Shown here piece after piece: positions 12,201-23,785 of a stretch of DNA of 64,000 bases; the stretch's first letter is position 1, and every line of letters begins with the position of its first letter. The notes beneath the pieces are model-generated. The model saw only the letters and a list, made by a program, of their open reading frames with translations, did not search any database and had not been told where the DNA came from. A program made the translations under genes and the position numbers. Origin of the DNA: Antennarius striatus (Eukaryota > Chordata > Actinopteri > Lophiiformes > Antennariidae); the NCBI RefSeq assembly GCF_040054535.1, contig NC_090780.1:5418001-5482000 (forward strand). Reading direction: 5' to 3'.

Positions 12201-15200
12201 TACGGAGACTGCACCGCTAAAAGCTACAAATTACCTTTTAAAAGTGTCAGATAAAGGTTTGTTATCTGTTCTAGTCTTATTAGACTTGAGTGCAGTTTCG
12301 ATACTGTTGATCATTTTATTCTTCTAAGGAGATTGGAAGAGGAAGTGTGGATTAAAAACTCGGCACTAGACTGGTTTTTAAATTTCTCAGTAGGAAAATA
12401 TTACCTCTACTTACGAAAGTAATTTCGACTTACATAATGTAAAAACACAGTATCGGCTGATACTCGAATAAAAACACAGTATTGGCTGATACTCAAATCT
12501 CCCACAGGTTCCTGAACGCAACATTCTCATATCTGCTCTGCCATTGGCTATTACCTATTACATATCTTCCTGGTATCCCATTTGCTAAGAGGGATGCCAC
12601 CCCACCTCTGTGGGGAGCTAGAACGGTGCTTATGGAGTGTCTTCGACATTCGGCATTCGACCCGTGAGGTAGTCTGATAGTTTTGCGCAAATATAATAAC
12701 TTTTTCAGTACGTATTCGCTATGGACCCAAAAAAAATGACGGAGAAAAGAGGAAAAGAAAAGACGAAGAAAAGAGTTTTTTTTGTCCGTACAAACAAAGC
12801 AAGAGATCATAGAAAAGCATGAGAAAGGGATGCGTTTGATTGATCCGCCAAAGAATATGGCCAGAAATCTACAATCGACACGTTATTAAAACAAAAGGAC
12901 TTTTAAGGAGTTTAAGGCATGCGTGGGTAGTCGGAGAAGTTCAAAAGGAGGACTAGAATTCATTCTGTTGTTCGGCATCGTGAGATAGGAGCGCATGAAC
13001 CAAAGAGGGCAAAAAACAATGGGGACAGCTGTTAAAAGGTAAATGACCGTCATTATTATTCTTTACTCTATTGTTTTTTACGTTATGCACAACTCTCGTT
13101 TATTGTGTCATAATCTAATCGTAAAATGTATTTTTTTACATGTTTTGATGCATTTTTATGTTTTATAAAACATTTATGTCTGAATTTTTGTGGGCTTGGA
13201 ACGGATTAGAGCATTTGCATGGAAAACGCGTCTCTTCTTATGTAATTTTCTACTTACTTGATTTCTTTCGGAACCAATTAATCTCGTAAGTAGAGATACC
13301 ACTGTATTACAATTCCTTATTATCGGGCTGTTCAAGCTCCCCCATTTGGACTCTTCAATTAGTTCAGTATGCAGCTGTCCGCTTACTGCCTTGAACTGGG
13401 TGGAGAGAGCACATCTCTCCTGTCCTACATCCTTACGTTGGTTCCCGATTAAATCTAGAATACAGTTCAAAATCCTTATGATCACATATAAAACTCTTCA
13501 ATGTAAGCCTCCGTCTTACATTGAAGATGTCATTGAAGTGTATCAACCTCCCAGGGCCCTTCTATCCTTGGACACAGGATTTCTGGTAACATGTAGGTTC
13601 TTTATGAGTAGAACATGACGCAGCTTCAGCTATCTGGCCCCTTTACTCTGGAACAATCTCCTGGCCTTGGTCCGGGGGTCAGACACCCTTAGCTTATTTA
13701 AGAGTAGACTAAAAACTTTCCTCTTTGATAGAGCCTACATTTAGAAAGGACACAGATTCTACTAGATAAGCTGCTATAGGCCTAGGCTGCTGAAGGTATT
13801 TTTCTCCGTCTCTCCCATTAAAGGGAGATACTCTGGAGCTTCTATTACTTATCTTTATCTTTCTCTGCTTTTATAATTTACTACTAATGTTAAATCGCAC
13901 TTTTTGTTTGCAAGATACTGCCGCTGTCTTTGTGCTTCTGTTCGACAGGTGGGAAACACGCACGGAAGACAGACTGCAGCTTGGCCTTGTCCCTGGCTGC
14001 AGCAAACCAAACTGTCATGGAGGATGTGAGTATTGATTGAATGGTGACAGTGAAGTTCACCAGCATCACAGGGAGGTGAAACTTCTTCAGCTGCCTCAAG
14101 AAATACATCTTCTGCTGATCCTTCTTGGTGAGGGAGCTGATGTTCTGCTCCCATTTGAGGTCCCGGGAGATGGTGGTGCCCAGGAAGCGGAAGGACTCTA
14201 CAGGGGTGACTGGAGTGTCACAGATGATGATGGGGGGGTGGTGCAGGAGGGTCTTTCCTGAAGTCCACTATCATCCCCACTTCTTGGATGTCCTCACAAC
14301 AGGTTTGCAGAGCTTTAATTTCTGCCTGTAGGCAGGAATCAGATGCACCAGCGCACCTGAGCGCTTTCCTCTTCTGCGGCATCTCACCTTGCTGCGAGCC
14401 TTCTTGGCCAGAATTGGCATTAAAACTGCAGTTGAGGCCAGGAAAGTCGGAAATAAATCCTCCGGAGTAGTAGCTCTGATGGCCATGAGAGCTTCACTGG
14501 AGTGGCAGCCACCAGGGTGGCAGAAAACCGAATTAAAGCTCAAAAGAAGAAAAACAAGGGCGCACGGAAACACCGAGGCAGCCATTCGCGGTACCACCAG
14601 TGATCGAAGAGGGACGGGATGCTGTGTAATTTATTGGCCAAAAAAAAAACAAAGGTGTCCTTCTATTTCCTTAATAGACGTAACACAAACATTTCCCTCT
14701 CTGCACATAACCTTAAATGAATATGATACCTAATCCAAAAGTGTTGTATGGATGATCTGAATCACTAATTGACCTCTGGCTATATGGATTTCTTTCTTAT
14801 CATGGGTAAATAAAAAAAGAAGAAGACATAACTGCAGTAGATAACCCCTGTTTAACTAGTTGGAATCGTCCTCCACTGTCACCTGTTTATTTTGAGATTA
14901 GTGTCATAAAATGCGTGAAAACACAAAGCAACCTCTGGTCCAATGTTATACTTTTGAGAAGCCAATGTGAGCATCAATCCCCATAGCATTGTGCTGAACA
15001 ACCCTCCTGACTCACTGACTATTATCCATCACCTTGTGAAGTGGTCCAGGTCAACAGAGCTACTTACTGACACCACAGGCAGTGTGTGACTGCCCATCAC
15101 CAAACACTGAGGGATTTTCTTTACCTAATTAACTCTGTGACTCTTGAAAGCGCTCTGTGAATACTTGGCCCACCTTGCGACACCTTTAGTCTCTCCTGGA

Positions 15201-18200
15201 CATTTCGTTGTTTGAGTGGTGTGAAAGTGAAGGATTTGTAGGCCCCAGACCGCAGCTCTTTAGCGCGAATGGCTTCCTTGCGCACCAAGGAGGGCGACGA
15301 GGTGGGAAAGACCTCATCTTGGCTGCTGGTCACATCATCGGACTTTATGGTCTTCGTCTATACACAGGGAAAAGGAGGTGGTTTGTCTTCTTCAACCTCA
15401 TCCACCTTTTGGCAGACTCATTTAAAACCAATAATTCATGCATTACATACATTAAGTAATGTTATGCTGTAAGAGTGAAAGTCCAAACCTTAGATCCCAG
15501 CAGCAAGCCTTGGAAAGGAGCTCTTCTGAAGGACACCAGGGCGCTGACACTGAGAGGGAAGCCATGGTTGAGCAGGGAAGGGTTGTGACGAGGCATGGAA
15601 CTAGCAGTGTTTTCCTGGACCTCCTCTGGGTGCTTCTCCAAGTAAGATAACTGGAAGCAGCGGCAAAGCAGCAGATTCAGGAACTGAGCCTGCATTATTC
15701 AACATGGACAGAAAAAAGAAACACTTACAGCGCCAGTAACAAATTTCGACAAACCTTGTCTAATCCAAAGACCATCACCATTTTTAGCTAACACTTTTAA
15801 GTTTCTACTATTTGCCAGTGTTGTGACACTGTATCTGGCAAGTCTCTGGAACAGTATACAGTAAATGCCTGTAATTGTCATTCAGTGGAGTTCTATGGAA
15901 ATTGTATGAGATTAAACAATATAACTTAATTTCATTAAGAAGGGCTTATTTGGGGTAAAAAGAACTCCTTAGATTGAGGTCTGTCATTTGTTTAAGTGGT
16001 TAACCTAAGATGGCATCAGTGTGCCAGGCGAACCATCAGTTGCTCAAGCTGGTGTATTTCTGTTGTTTTTCCTATTTTATACATACACTGTTGGCGCTCT
16101 ACTGGTGTATGATCGTCAGACCCTGCTAAAGCTGAGGATAGATGTTCTCAGATCCAGCTATTGCGGACAGAGAACTGAGCCCCACGTTCTTTCGGATATC
16201 CCCTGATACCTGCGCCACACTGTTGCGCCTCTCCCGACATGGATACGACGCTGTCGCCAAGCAGCTGCCTTGTGAGACTGAGGGCCAGGTTGGTGAGCCC
16301 TTATCGAGCTAAACACGGATCCAGACCTCGCCTGTGTCTCTCTCGACGTTTCCAGGACCCAGTTGCTCCCTGCCTGGTATCGGTGGTGGGCTCAGATGTG
16401 GTGTTCGGTCACCGTGGACCCTGCTCTTTTAACTCTCCATGGACGACTGGCCGAGGAGAAAGAATTGCAACTGTTTAACTGGATAACTTTAAGTGTAGAT
16501 GGATATTGCCATCATCCTCCCCCACCAGCTTTGAGCTGAGTTTGTTTAAGGTGGGTCATCTTCACACAGTGCTGTGTGCTGTGGTCTATTGGCCTCCGAA
16601 CCATAACAGCATCTTTCAACAGACTTCTCTTCTTTTCTGGCTGACATTATGCCAAAATATGACCGCATCCTGGTTGTTGGGGACCCTGAAAACCCTTTGG
16701 CACAATTTTTAAAAAACTTTTCAGACTTATTAAACTTATAATCTTGTGCTGTCTGTTCTGGGACCTACACATGAACGTGGTCACACGCTTGATCTGGTTT
16801 TATCTTATGGTTTGCCTGTTTTTAACATGGAGATCTGTGATGCACTTTTCTGAGATCACAAACCCGAGACAGTAATCCATGCCTTTGTGACCACTCGGCT
16901 GGATTATTGTAACAGACTTTATGTGGGGATTAGTGGGTCCTCCATTGCCCACAATGTCATCTGCAAACATCATTGTCCATGGAGATTCCTGTCTAACTTT
17001 GAATCTGCATGGACCATGATGTTTGCAGATGACATTGTTATCTGTAGTGAGAGCAGAGAACAGGTGGAGGAGAAGCTAGAGAGGTGAAGGTTTGTCTTGG
17101 AAAAGAGAGGAATGAAGGTTAGCCACCTTAAGACTGAGTACATGTGTGAGAGGGACCCAAGTGGAAGAGTGAGGTTAAAGGGAGAAGAGATCAAGAAGAT
17201 GGAGGATTTTAAGTACTTTAATGTCAACAATCCAGAGCAATGGAGAGTGTGGAAGAAAGGTGAAGAAGTGTGTACAGGCAGGATGGAAGGGATGGAGAAA
17301 AGTTTCAGGTGTGATGTGTGATAGAAGAGTTTCAGCTAAAATGAAAGGAGAGGTGTACAAAACTGTGGTGAGACCAGCGATGTTGTTTGGTCTAGAGACA
17401 GTGTCACTGAGGAAAAGACAGGAGGCAGAGCTGGAGGTAGCAGAGATGAAGATGCTGAGGTTCTCTCTGGGAGTGACCAGGATGGATAGGATCAGGAATG
17501 AGTACATCAGAGGGACAGCACGTGAGAGGTTTTGGAGATGAAGTCAGAGAGGCCAGACTGAGATGGTTTGGACATGTCCAGAGGAGAGATAGTGAATATA
17601 TTGGTAGAAGGATGCTGAGTTTTGAACTGCCAGGCAGGAGGCCTAGAGGAAGACCAAAGAGGAGGTTTATGGATGTAGTGAAAGAGAACATGAAGGCAGT
17701 TGGTGTGAGGGAAGAGGATGCAGAAGACATGGTTAGATGGAGGCAATTGATTCTCTGTGGCGGCCCCTGGAGGGCAAAGCTGAAAGGAAAAGAAGAAGAA
17801 GAAGGTTGTTTGATCAAGGTCTGTTTAAGAACTGGGGGGAAAAAAGGCTTCTGCATCTGCTGTGACAGCAGTAGTGGTGTTAACAAGAATTTCTGTCTTT
17901 CATTCTCAAGGTTATTAATAGTGACAGTAAAATCGCTTCCCACCAACAGACAAGTTATGTTGCCTTAACAGTCTCCTTTTAACACTGCATTTGTTAGCAT
18001 TTTTTCCACAATAAATATAAATAGAATGGTTATGTTTTCTCATATATTTCTTGTTGTTGTAGGGTGGTACAGGTTATCCAAGTAGTCAGAAACAACTACA
18101 GGTATACAGGGCCTTTAAAAACCATATCATAGAAACATCTATTAAGAGACATGGGAGTAATGATCATCAACCAATTCAGTTGTGGTGATGTTCCACAGTC

Positions 18201-19912
18201 AAGTCAGTTTGGTTAATATAGTATTGCACAAATTCACAACCTAAGTTTATGAAGGTACACTACGAAGAGCAGGTCTAAGACAACACTTTAAAACCCACCA
18301 ATCCACTGGAATCAAGTAAAGAAACCTAGAGGGGGTTTCTTTTTTCCTTTACAGCAGTGAAATATCAACAATTCTGCTGAGTATCCTGACCGTTAAGATT
18401 TCTTTGCCTAACGAATTTTATCTTAACATGTCTAGGTTTTGGTTGAAATTTGTATCTGAGAAATATGAATGATACTTTTCAATATCAATCCATCCATCTT
18501 CAGCTGCTTATTCGAAGCCGGGTCGTGTAGGCAACAGTCTCAGCAGGGATGCCCATACTTCCATGAGGCCTCCTACCGGTAGGTCATCCCCGGAGCACTT
18601 CCCATCCAGGAGGCATCCAGAACAGATGTCCGAGCCACCTCATCTGGCTCCACTCGATGTGAGCAAGCAGTGGCTAACTTCTCCCTGGTGACTGAGCTCC
18701 TCAACCTATCTCTAAGTGTGCATCAAGCCACTCTAGGGAGGAAACTCATTTCAGCCGATTGTATCCGGGATCGTGTCCTGAAGCTCATGACCATAGGTGA
18801 GAGTGGGAATGTAGATTGACCCATAAATTGAGGCTGAGCAGTGTTAGCCCCTTATAGTTTCAGCACACCCTCCAGACCCCCTTCACGAAGACCATGCAAC
18901 CATATAAACATTTATTGTTGAATATTTTCAGAAAAACACCAAACCTCATAAAGTCATGACTAAAAACATTTAGACTAGGGCTGCAGGTTTGTCAGGGTCC
19001 AATGAAGGTGAATGAAAGTAATATGACAAGAACAGGGTTGTCCTATGTGAGAATCTGAGTACAGTAATAGCCCAAGAAATTATCTCCTTTTGATGTATTA
19101 GGACTATAACTATAATTCATAGCCAGGTTCCAGTTTTGCAGAAAACAGCATCAAGGAATTTTTTGCAAGAAAAAAAAAGAACAAGGAGTGTCATTTTTTT
19201 TCTTATATATATATAAGGCAGACTTATTTGTCTTGGTTGTAATACTATAATGGTAGAGGTCATTTCTGACCTCACAGGTCATTTCTTACCGCTCTGGCAT
19301 GTCTAGCTTGAAATACGTGGCAGTACAGCTGGGCATCAACACTTCCTGGGTTGTGGGAGACGAAAGCAAACTGGGCTTCATCTGGCCTTGCAGTGCATAG
19401 AGAGACTCTATGTAGGGCATGAGCCATCAGGAGTGTCTGTGATCATACACAAGACCCAGCATCACTAGAATAAGTGAAATCATTGCAGCAGGTAAAATCA
19501 AGGTCAAACCATAATGACTCCATTACAGATAAACAACCATACTCACAGTCTCATCCTCATCATATATTTTCACTCCTTTGATGGAGAATTTAATGGATAC
19601 AGGCCTCCTCTTCTTACATGACTAGAGATAAAATTGCTCTCAAATTAACATTTGTTGTCATTTGCTGTTTTTTTTAATACTGATCATTTTCAACACTCAC
19701 ATAACTTACTTTTAGAGACTTCAGCTGAATGTGCAATTGCTGTATCTGGTCATCCAAACAGCAGTCATACACAGGAAATGAGCCCACATACTTTACAGAA
19801 ACAACACAAGCTTAGAAAAATGTTAAACAGCACTAATGTTATTTCACATTTCCAGATTTACCTCTGCAGAGCGTGTCACTGTACTATCTTCTCCGACATG
19901 TGCCTCACCCAT
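9201..19912 (-). CDS. sh2d5: SH2 domain-containing protein 5 (PTB + SH2 adaptor), nine coding exons
   Basis: Coding exons, 5' to 3': 19,862-19,912 (ATG at 19,910-19,912), 19,710-19,790, 19,547-19,612, 19,290-19,436, 15,489-15,689, 15,174-15,357, 10,364-10,469, 10,124-10,283 and 9,201-9,404 (TGA at 9,201-9,203). They sum to 1,200 nt, or 399 residues; human SH2D5 is a little over 400. All junction phases agree. Residues about 18-150 form the PTB domain: [40 protein letters not shown] and [20 protein letters not shown]. Residues about 270-372 form the SH2 domain: AVWCWAGI, then [32 protein letters not shown]. The FLVR position reads YILH, so the phosphotyrosine-binding Arg is His (about residue 297). 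The family is a brain-enriched adaptor reported to bind the Rac-GAP BCR. The exon 6 donor is a choice: gtaaag at 15,124 looks stronger but gives the wrong phase for exon 7, so I used the gtgggc donor at 15,173 unless a small exon is hidden in the intron. Confidence 0.92.
10470..10880. other. sh2d5 intron 6, left flank of the LINE insertion
   Basis: The intron sequence next to exon 7 has no repeat I recognise. A poly-T stretch near 10,510 on the plus strand is poly-A on the gene strand. No additional exon with matching phases was found here. Confidence 0.4.
10886..13860 (+). mobile_element. L2-type LINE retrotransposon, degenerate, split by a Tigger derivative
   Basis: The plus-strand reverse transcriptase of an L2/CR1-group LINE can be followed through stops. 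Readable parts are [18 protein letters not shown] and [19 protein letters not shown] (from 11,366), then [20 protein letters not shown] and [17 protein letters not shown] (12,020-12,140), the core RT motif [15 protein letters not shown], and after the insertion [20 protein letters not shown] (13,400-13,480). The C-terminal LWNNLL-type segment is near 13,650 and the tail reaches about 13,860. A Tigger derivative at 12,394-13,304 interrupts it. A tRNA-like SINE head sits at about 11,311-11,357. The L2 assignment rests on the [22 protein letters not shown] signature. The element lies in sh2d5 intron 6, antisense to the gene. Confidence 0.82.
12394..13304 (+). mobile_element. Non-autonomous Tigger/pogo element inserted in the LINE
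   Basis: The left terminal repeat contains TTACCTCTACTTACGAAAGT. The right end, GTAAGTAGAGATACCACTG followed by TA, is its complement. A remnant of the CENP-B-like helix-turn-helix starts at about 12,721 (MDPKK, then [16 protein letters not shown]) and is frameshifted. The DDE domain is absent, so this is a deletion derivative. LINE sequence resumes immediately after the right end. A tandem duplication of about 37 bases (ACACAGTAT.GGCTGATACTC twice) lies at about 12,432-12,500. Confidence 0.75.
13880..14640 (-). mobile_element. Internally deleted LINE fragment
   Basis: On the minus strand, 13,880-14,275 encodes the C-terminal part of a LINE reverse transcriptase: [20 protein letters not shown] followed by [20 protein letters not shown] and [20 protein letters not shown]. 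Directly upstream on that strand, 14,280-14,600 encodes the N-terminal basic segment of a LINE ORF2 ([15 protein letters not shown]). The endonuclease and most of the polymerase are missing between them, so this is an internal deletion or two joined fragments. It lies in sh2d5 intron 6. Confidence 0.65.
16015..16950 (+). mobile_element. LINE fragment with degenerate endonuclease region
   Basis: Plus-strand reading resembles the N-terminal and endonuclease parts of a fish LINE. Near 16,560-16,640 it reads [19 protein letters not shown], and near 16,270 [20 protein letters not shown]. Near 16,880 a [16 protein letters not shown] stretch belongs to the far C-terminal part of such elements, so the middle is deleted. 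Stops are frequent. The fragment is followed at once by an RTE insertion. It lies in sh2d5 intron 4. Confidence 0.6.
16951..17804 (+). mobile_element. RTE-type LINE, 5'-truncated with an inverted 5' end
   Basis: From about 17,010 the plus strand encodes the end of the reverse transcriptase. It starts at the [20 protein letters not shown] catalytic box and runs through a connection region to [19 protein letters not shown] and [16 protein letters not shown]. It ends in an AAGAAGAAGAAG tail. The first ~47 bases, 16,951-16,997, are the reverse complement of the element's own FADD-box sequence, which is the mark of twin priming. Stops and frameshifts (for example near 17,085) show it is dead. Related copies are at 57,999-59,444 and 29,369-29,479. 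It lies in sh2d5 intron 4. Confidence 0.85.
17805..18485. other. sh2d5 intron 4, nothing recognised
   Basis: AT-rich intronic sequence. No exon of matching phase, RNA gene or known repeat is apparent. Confidence 0.4.
18488..18850. repeat. Interspersed LINE-like repeat fragment
   Basis: The stretch starts with CCATCCATCTTCAGCTGCTT and contains GAGCACTTCCCATCCAGGAG and AAGCTCATGACCATAGGTGA. These match a common fish LINE-related repeat read in plus orientation. I cannot assign the clade. Confidence 0.45.
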
Positions 19913-20239
19913 GATGTCTGTGTGTAAAACCAGACAGCACAAACATCTTCAAACTACGACTACAGGCAAGAACTAAGATAAAGTTTACAAAGCTGCTAGA
20001 ACACGTACAGGTGCACAAAAACAAGATGAACAATCAAGGGAAAACCTTCTCATTTCTCCGTGTAACAGACGACACAACAACAAACTTCTGTAGATCTGAA
20101 ACATTTCTACTACTGAGAAGGACAACAGCACAATGGAGCTCCTCAACCTGAAACAAATTACATTTTTGAAACTTGCTCTTAGTCGAGGAGCATACGACCA
20201 TCTCATTCTCCACCCAGCCGGTGTCTTCTTCACATTCCT

Positions 20240-20600
20240 TATTTTATACCAAGGTTCTTCTCACATTCCTCTGCTACTGCTCGGAGCAGGGCGAAGTCCA
20301 GGTGTGTTGCTTGCGTGGGGACGGGCTCGACTGAGAAGGGAGGAGTGGATACTAGCGGGGGAGGAGGAATGGAAGAAAGTGACGGTGTAGTAGAAGAACT
20401 CCACCTACAACGTGAGAGTCTGCACAAGACTAGGTAAAACAACCTCTGCTGCGGTCTTAAAACTTTTATCCACCTCCACACATTCTTATCCATTGCGCAA
20501 TTCATCCTGCTGACGTTACACAGATTAGACAGAAGGTCCCTCATTTAAAACAACAACATAGTGATCTTGAATTCACAATCCCAGTGAAACACTGTGCAAA
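20240..20600. promoter_or_regulatory. Region upstream of sh2d5, TSS not located
   Basis: This lies 5' of the first coding exon of sh2d5 on the minus strand. There is no clear TATA box or CpG island. A 5' non-coding exon may exist between 19,913 and 20,600, but no junction can be fixed from sequence alone. Confidence 0.25.
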
Positions 20601-20619
20601 GCTGAAAGAATTAGACGGA

Positions 20620-20958
20620 AACGAGTTTGTTCACCCTTTTGTTGGAAATGATCAGTATTTCTCCTACGTTGAATGCACTGATTGCAAGTCGCCATACTTC
20701 AAAATAAACCTCATCGATGCAGTCATTTGAATCAAGTTTTTAATATACTTCTTACAATTATTTTGTTTACAGTGATATTGATTATCAATTTATGTCTGTT
20801 TATGTCTGCATTTTACATAAAACCCCTGTGGTGATTTATTGTCAGACTATAGCCCTCCTGGCGGCATTAATGATTAAGGCCAGTTCGTGAAAATATTTTC
20901 TTAGATGAAACCAGTTTGTGGCGCAAAAGAGGTTGGGGACCCCTGACCTACAAGATCC
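20620..20958 (+). mobile_element. hAT element 3' fragment
   Basis: The segment from TTTGTTGGAAATGATCAGTA to the end GGTTGGGGACCCCTG is closely similar to 44,565-44,873, the right part of a hAT element there. The terminal GGTTGGGGACC is the hAT inverted repeat. The left portion is missing. Confidence 0.7.
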
Positions 20959-21244
20959 TATTATATTGTATTTTTTGCAATTAATCCAAAAACCCGCTTT
21001 AAACTTAATGGGTCTAAAAAATGCCATTGTCGAGTGTCAGTGCTGTAATCTGGAATCTAGTGACGGTCCATTCTATTAGTCTGTGGAAGCACACGGAGAA
21101 ACTGGCATAAAGGTGAATTAAAGACCCTCAAAGTTGAACTTCCAGCCTTTTCTGAAATTTCAAGAGCAGTCACTGCTAGACAAAGGTGTCTGGTGTGCTG
21201 CAATTGAATTGAAAATGTGGTTGATACTTGAAACAACAGGTAAC

Positions 21245-21276
21245 TGTGTGTGTGTGTGTGTGTGTGTGGGGGGGGG
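21245..21276 (+). repeat. (TG)n microsatellite followed by poly-G
   Basis: About 11 TG units are followed by a run of nine G. Confidence 0.95.
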
Positions 21277-21324
21277 CAGTTTAGGGTTGTGTATTCGGGC
21301 AGCGACGTGTGGTAAGGTTCACGG

Positions 21325-22122
21325 CATTGAGAGCAAATAGCTGCGCCTCACCTCCGACTTGACTACCGATCGATCGACACAAGATTAAATTAATAAATGA
21401 AGACAAACGTCTGAGCTTAAATATCTGCTCTGAACTTCAGATCAGGAAATAATCCGCCCTGTTCAAGCTGAGTGGTACACTTGTAATGAATTTAACCAGT
21501 GTTTAATGTCAGGTTTTTTAATGTGGCGTATTTTGCCAGACAGAATGGCAAACACGGCGCTTTGTCTGGCTCATAGAAATTACATTTTCGTTGGTGCCTC
21601 ACAGCCGTGACCCTCGCCGCATGTCAACAACTGAGAATTGGCTCTACTCTTTTCCTCTCCACTGCTTGCGCCCGGAGAATTCTGTTGGCTTTCTGTAAAT
21701 AGGCTTGAGTAACTTCCTTAGACCAGCTCTATCTTTTGGACTTGGTGCCATAGAATTAAAATCTAATTTGACTATGTTTTTAGATAATTTTGTACTACAG
21801 CATTTTGTACTACTTTTATCAATAAATCTTAGCAACTAAGGAAAAAACCCATTTGTGTTGAATTCTTTCTAAGATGGCAAAGTCATCAAGTTTCCTTGAC
21901 GAGGCTCAGAATGGCCTTTTTAAATTTCCAAGTTTGGGATAAAGTTTGTCTACCTATCCATCTACTGACATAACAATATGGGCTGTTCAGTTGATTAAAG
22001 GTACTCAGTCATGAATGCTCCATCTAGTGGACGGATAGCGCAACTACAGCCAATAGTTTCGTTTTTTAAAATTTATTATATGCGCCTTATGATCCGGTGC
22101 GCTTTATAGCGCAGCAAATACT
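21325..22122. mobile_element. pogo-type MITE with GCGCCTTATA ends, left-truncated
   Basis: The right end reads TATGATCCGGTGCGCTTTAT, then AGCGCAGCAAATACTGTA. Internal sequence from GCGCCTCACCTCCGACT to GTCAGGTTTTTTAATGT aligns with the complete copy at 37,811-38,691. Relative to that copy there are about 330 extra bases at roughly 21,523-21,860. The left terminal repeat is missing. Confidence 0.7.
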
Positions 22123-23785
22123 GTATTCAGTTGTTACAAGTTTATTTTTAAATTAGGGGACATTGATGTGACAAATAGATGAAGTCCATTAGCATCCACC
22201 GAGCTCACGTTCATAGGGGTGATAATGACTGGCCTTGGAGGAAGTATATACTGTAGTCAATACGTTACCATAATGTTGTATTTTAACTGGAAATAGATTA
22301 CATATATTAAATAGAGGACCAACTGGGGAGTTTAAATGTATTATGTCTCAGCAAGAGCATATAGCTCTAACTTGCAAAAAAAAAAAAGGACGGGAACTTA
22401 ATTGTTTAAATAATTGTATTCTTACGTAACTTTTACAGAATTTGCTTTGAACACCACATGAATGAGAAACCCCAACCTAACAATGATTAGACTGACAAAT
22501 ATATGAGAATGTTTTCCTTTAAAATATAGTTGAAATTAGTATATCTGCACTCAATGTTTTTTCTTCAATACCATAAACAACCCAGGTTTACAAATTTTAT
22601 ACAATTGTGAAAAAGTATCAATGATTATTGGGATCTCCATAAATTGAAAAATAAAACATTTAAGTTATTTTCGCTTAACGCTAGACTTGTAGCGTAGACT
22701 TCTGAAGTTAAATCCCAAATAACCTTTAGGGTGATGAATCTGGTGAATTATTCAAGATACTCAGTCATTAAAAGTTCCTTTAAAAGACTCCCTCGTGTCA
22801 GACAAAGGAATCATGATCTACTACAGTTTTACAGTACTGTGTCAAACAGTGAATGCCATGCACATGAAAATATGCTGTAAAAATGTTAAAACATTTCTAC
22901 CCAACATGATAGAATTAAAAAGAGCAAGAGTTTACAAATATAGCCATTTTATTAATGACTTAGAAAAACAGATTAACAACACAAGTAATACATGCATGCA
23001 AGGTATGTATGAGCTAGTATCTTCCTTTTTCTTATTCACAACACATTTCTTAGTTTGGTACTGAACTAAAGCTGTGCAGTTGACATATGCTTTTTTTTGC
23101 CACACACATATCAGAAGACTTTCCCCCCCAAATGTGACTTGTTTTATAATGACATGGCATTGGTTCAGTCCTCAACTTGTCAGCTGCACACGTTACGTTC
23201 TGTAGGGCTGATTTTACACTTTAAATTAATAATCATCAATTGTCAATAAAATTTTATATCAGAAAATACGCAAAGAAATTCAAATACCAATGTACTGGTG
23301 CATGTCAAAAATCATGTAATAATAACCACCTAAAAATCTGTTTTACAAATAATAGAAAATGTTTTTAACCTACACTGTATAGAGTTGGTTTTCAACCTTT
23401 AAAAACACTGATCATTTTTTGATATTAGGATTGTGTGCTTTAGACACCCAAAGTTCGAATGAGAAACAGATTAACTACAGGGTTCTAGTTACAGTATACT
23501 GGGGCTTTCTATGCTTTTCTGAACTAGCAGCTGGGATCTATTTTGACTGCAACACTCACTGAGCTTTTCTACAAGGTGATTGAATGGAAATTCAGAAACT
23601 TTCAACATATGGAAACTCAACTATTAGGATATCTTTTGTCTACAATGGAAATAAAAATTAAAAAAAAAACCTACAATCCCATTAAAAAGGGAGAAAACAA
23701 TGATAAAATAGAAAAAGCACTGAAACAAGGTGGCAGACTGCTGCATATTTAGAGCGGCCCAGTCCATGGAAGGTACGCTCTGGAT
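22123..23785. other. sh2d5-hp1bp3 intergenic sequence and hp1bp3 3' UTR
   Basis: This AT-rich stretch lies downstream of the hp1bp3 stop codon on the minus strand. A TTTATT (AATAAA on the gene strand) near 22,945 is a possible polyadenylation signal, which would give a 3' UTR of about 0.85 kb. No other exon or repeat was recognised. Confidence 0.35.

Noticed and set aside
17404..17946. Minus-strand open frame of 180 codons over the RTE element
   Set aside because: It is the antisense shadow of the RTE reverse transcriptase; the plus strand carries the recognisable motifs.
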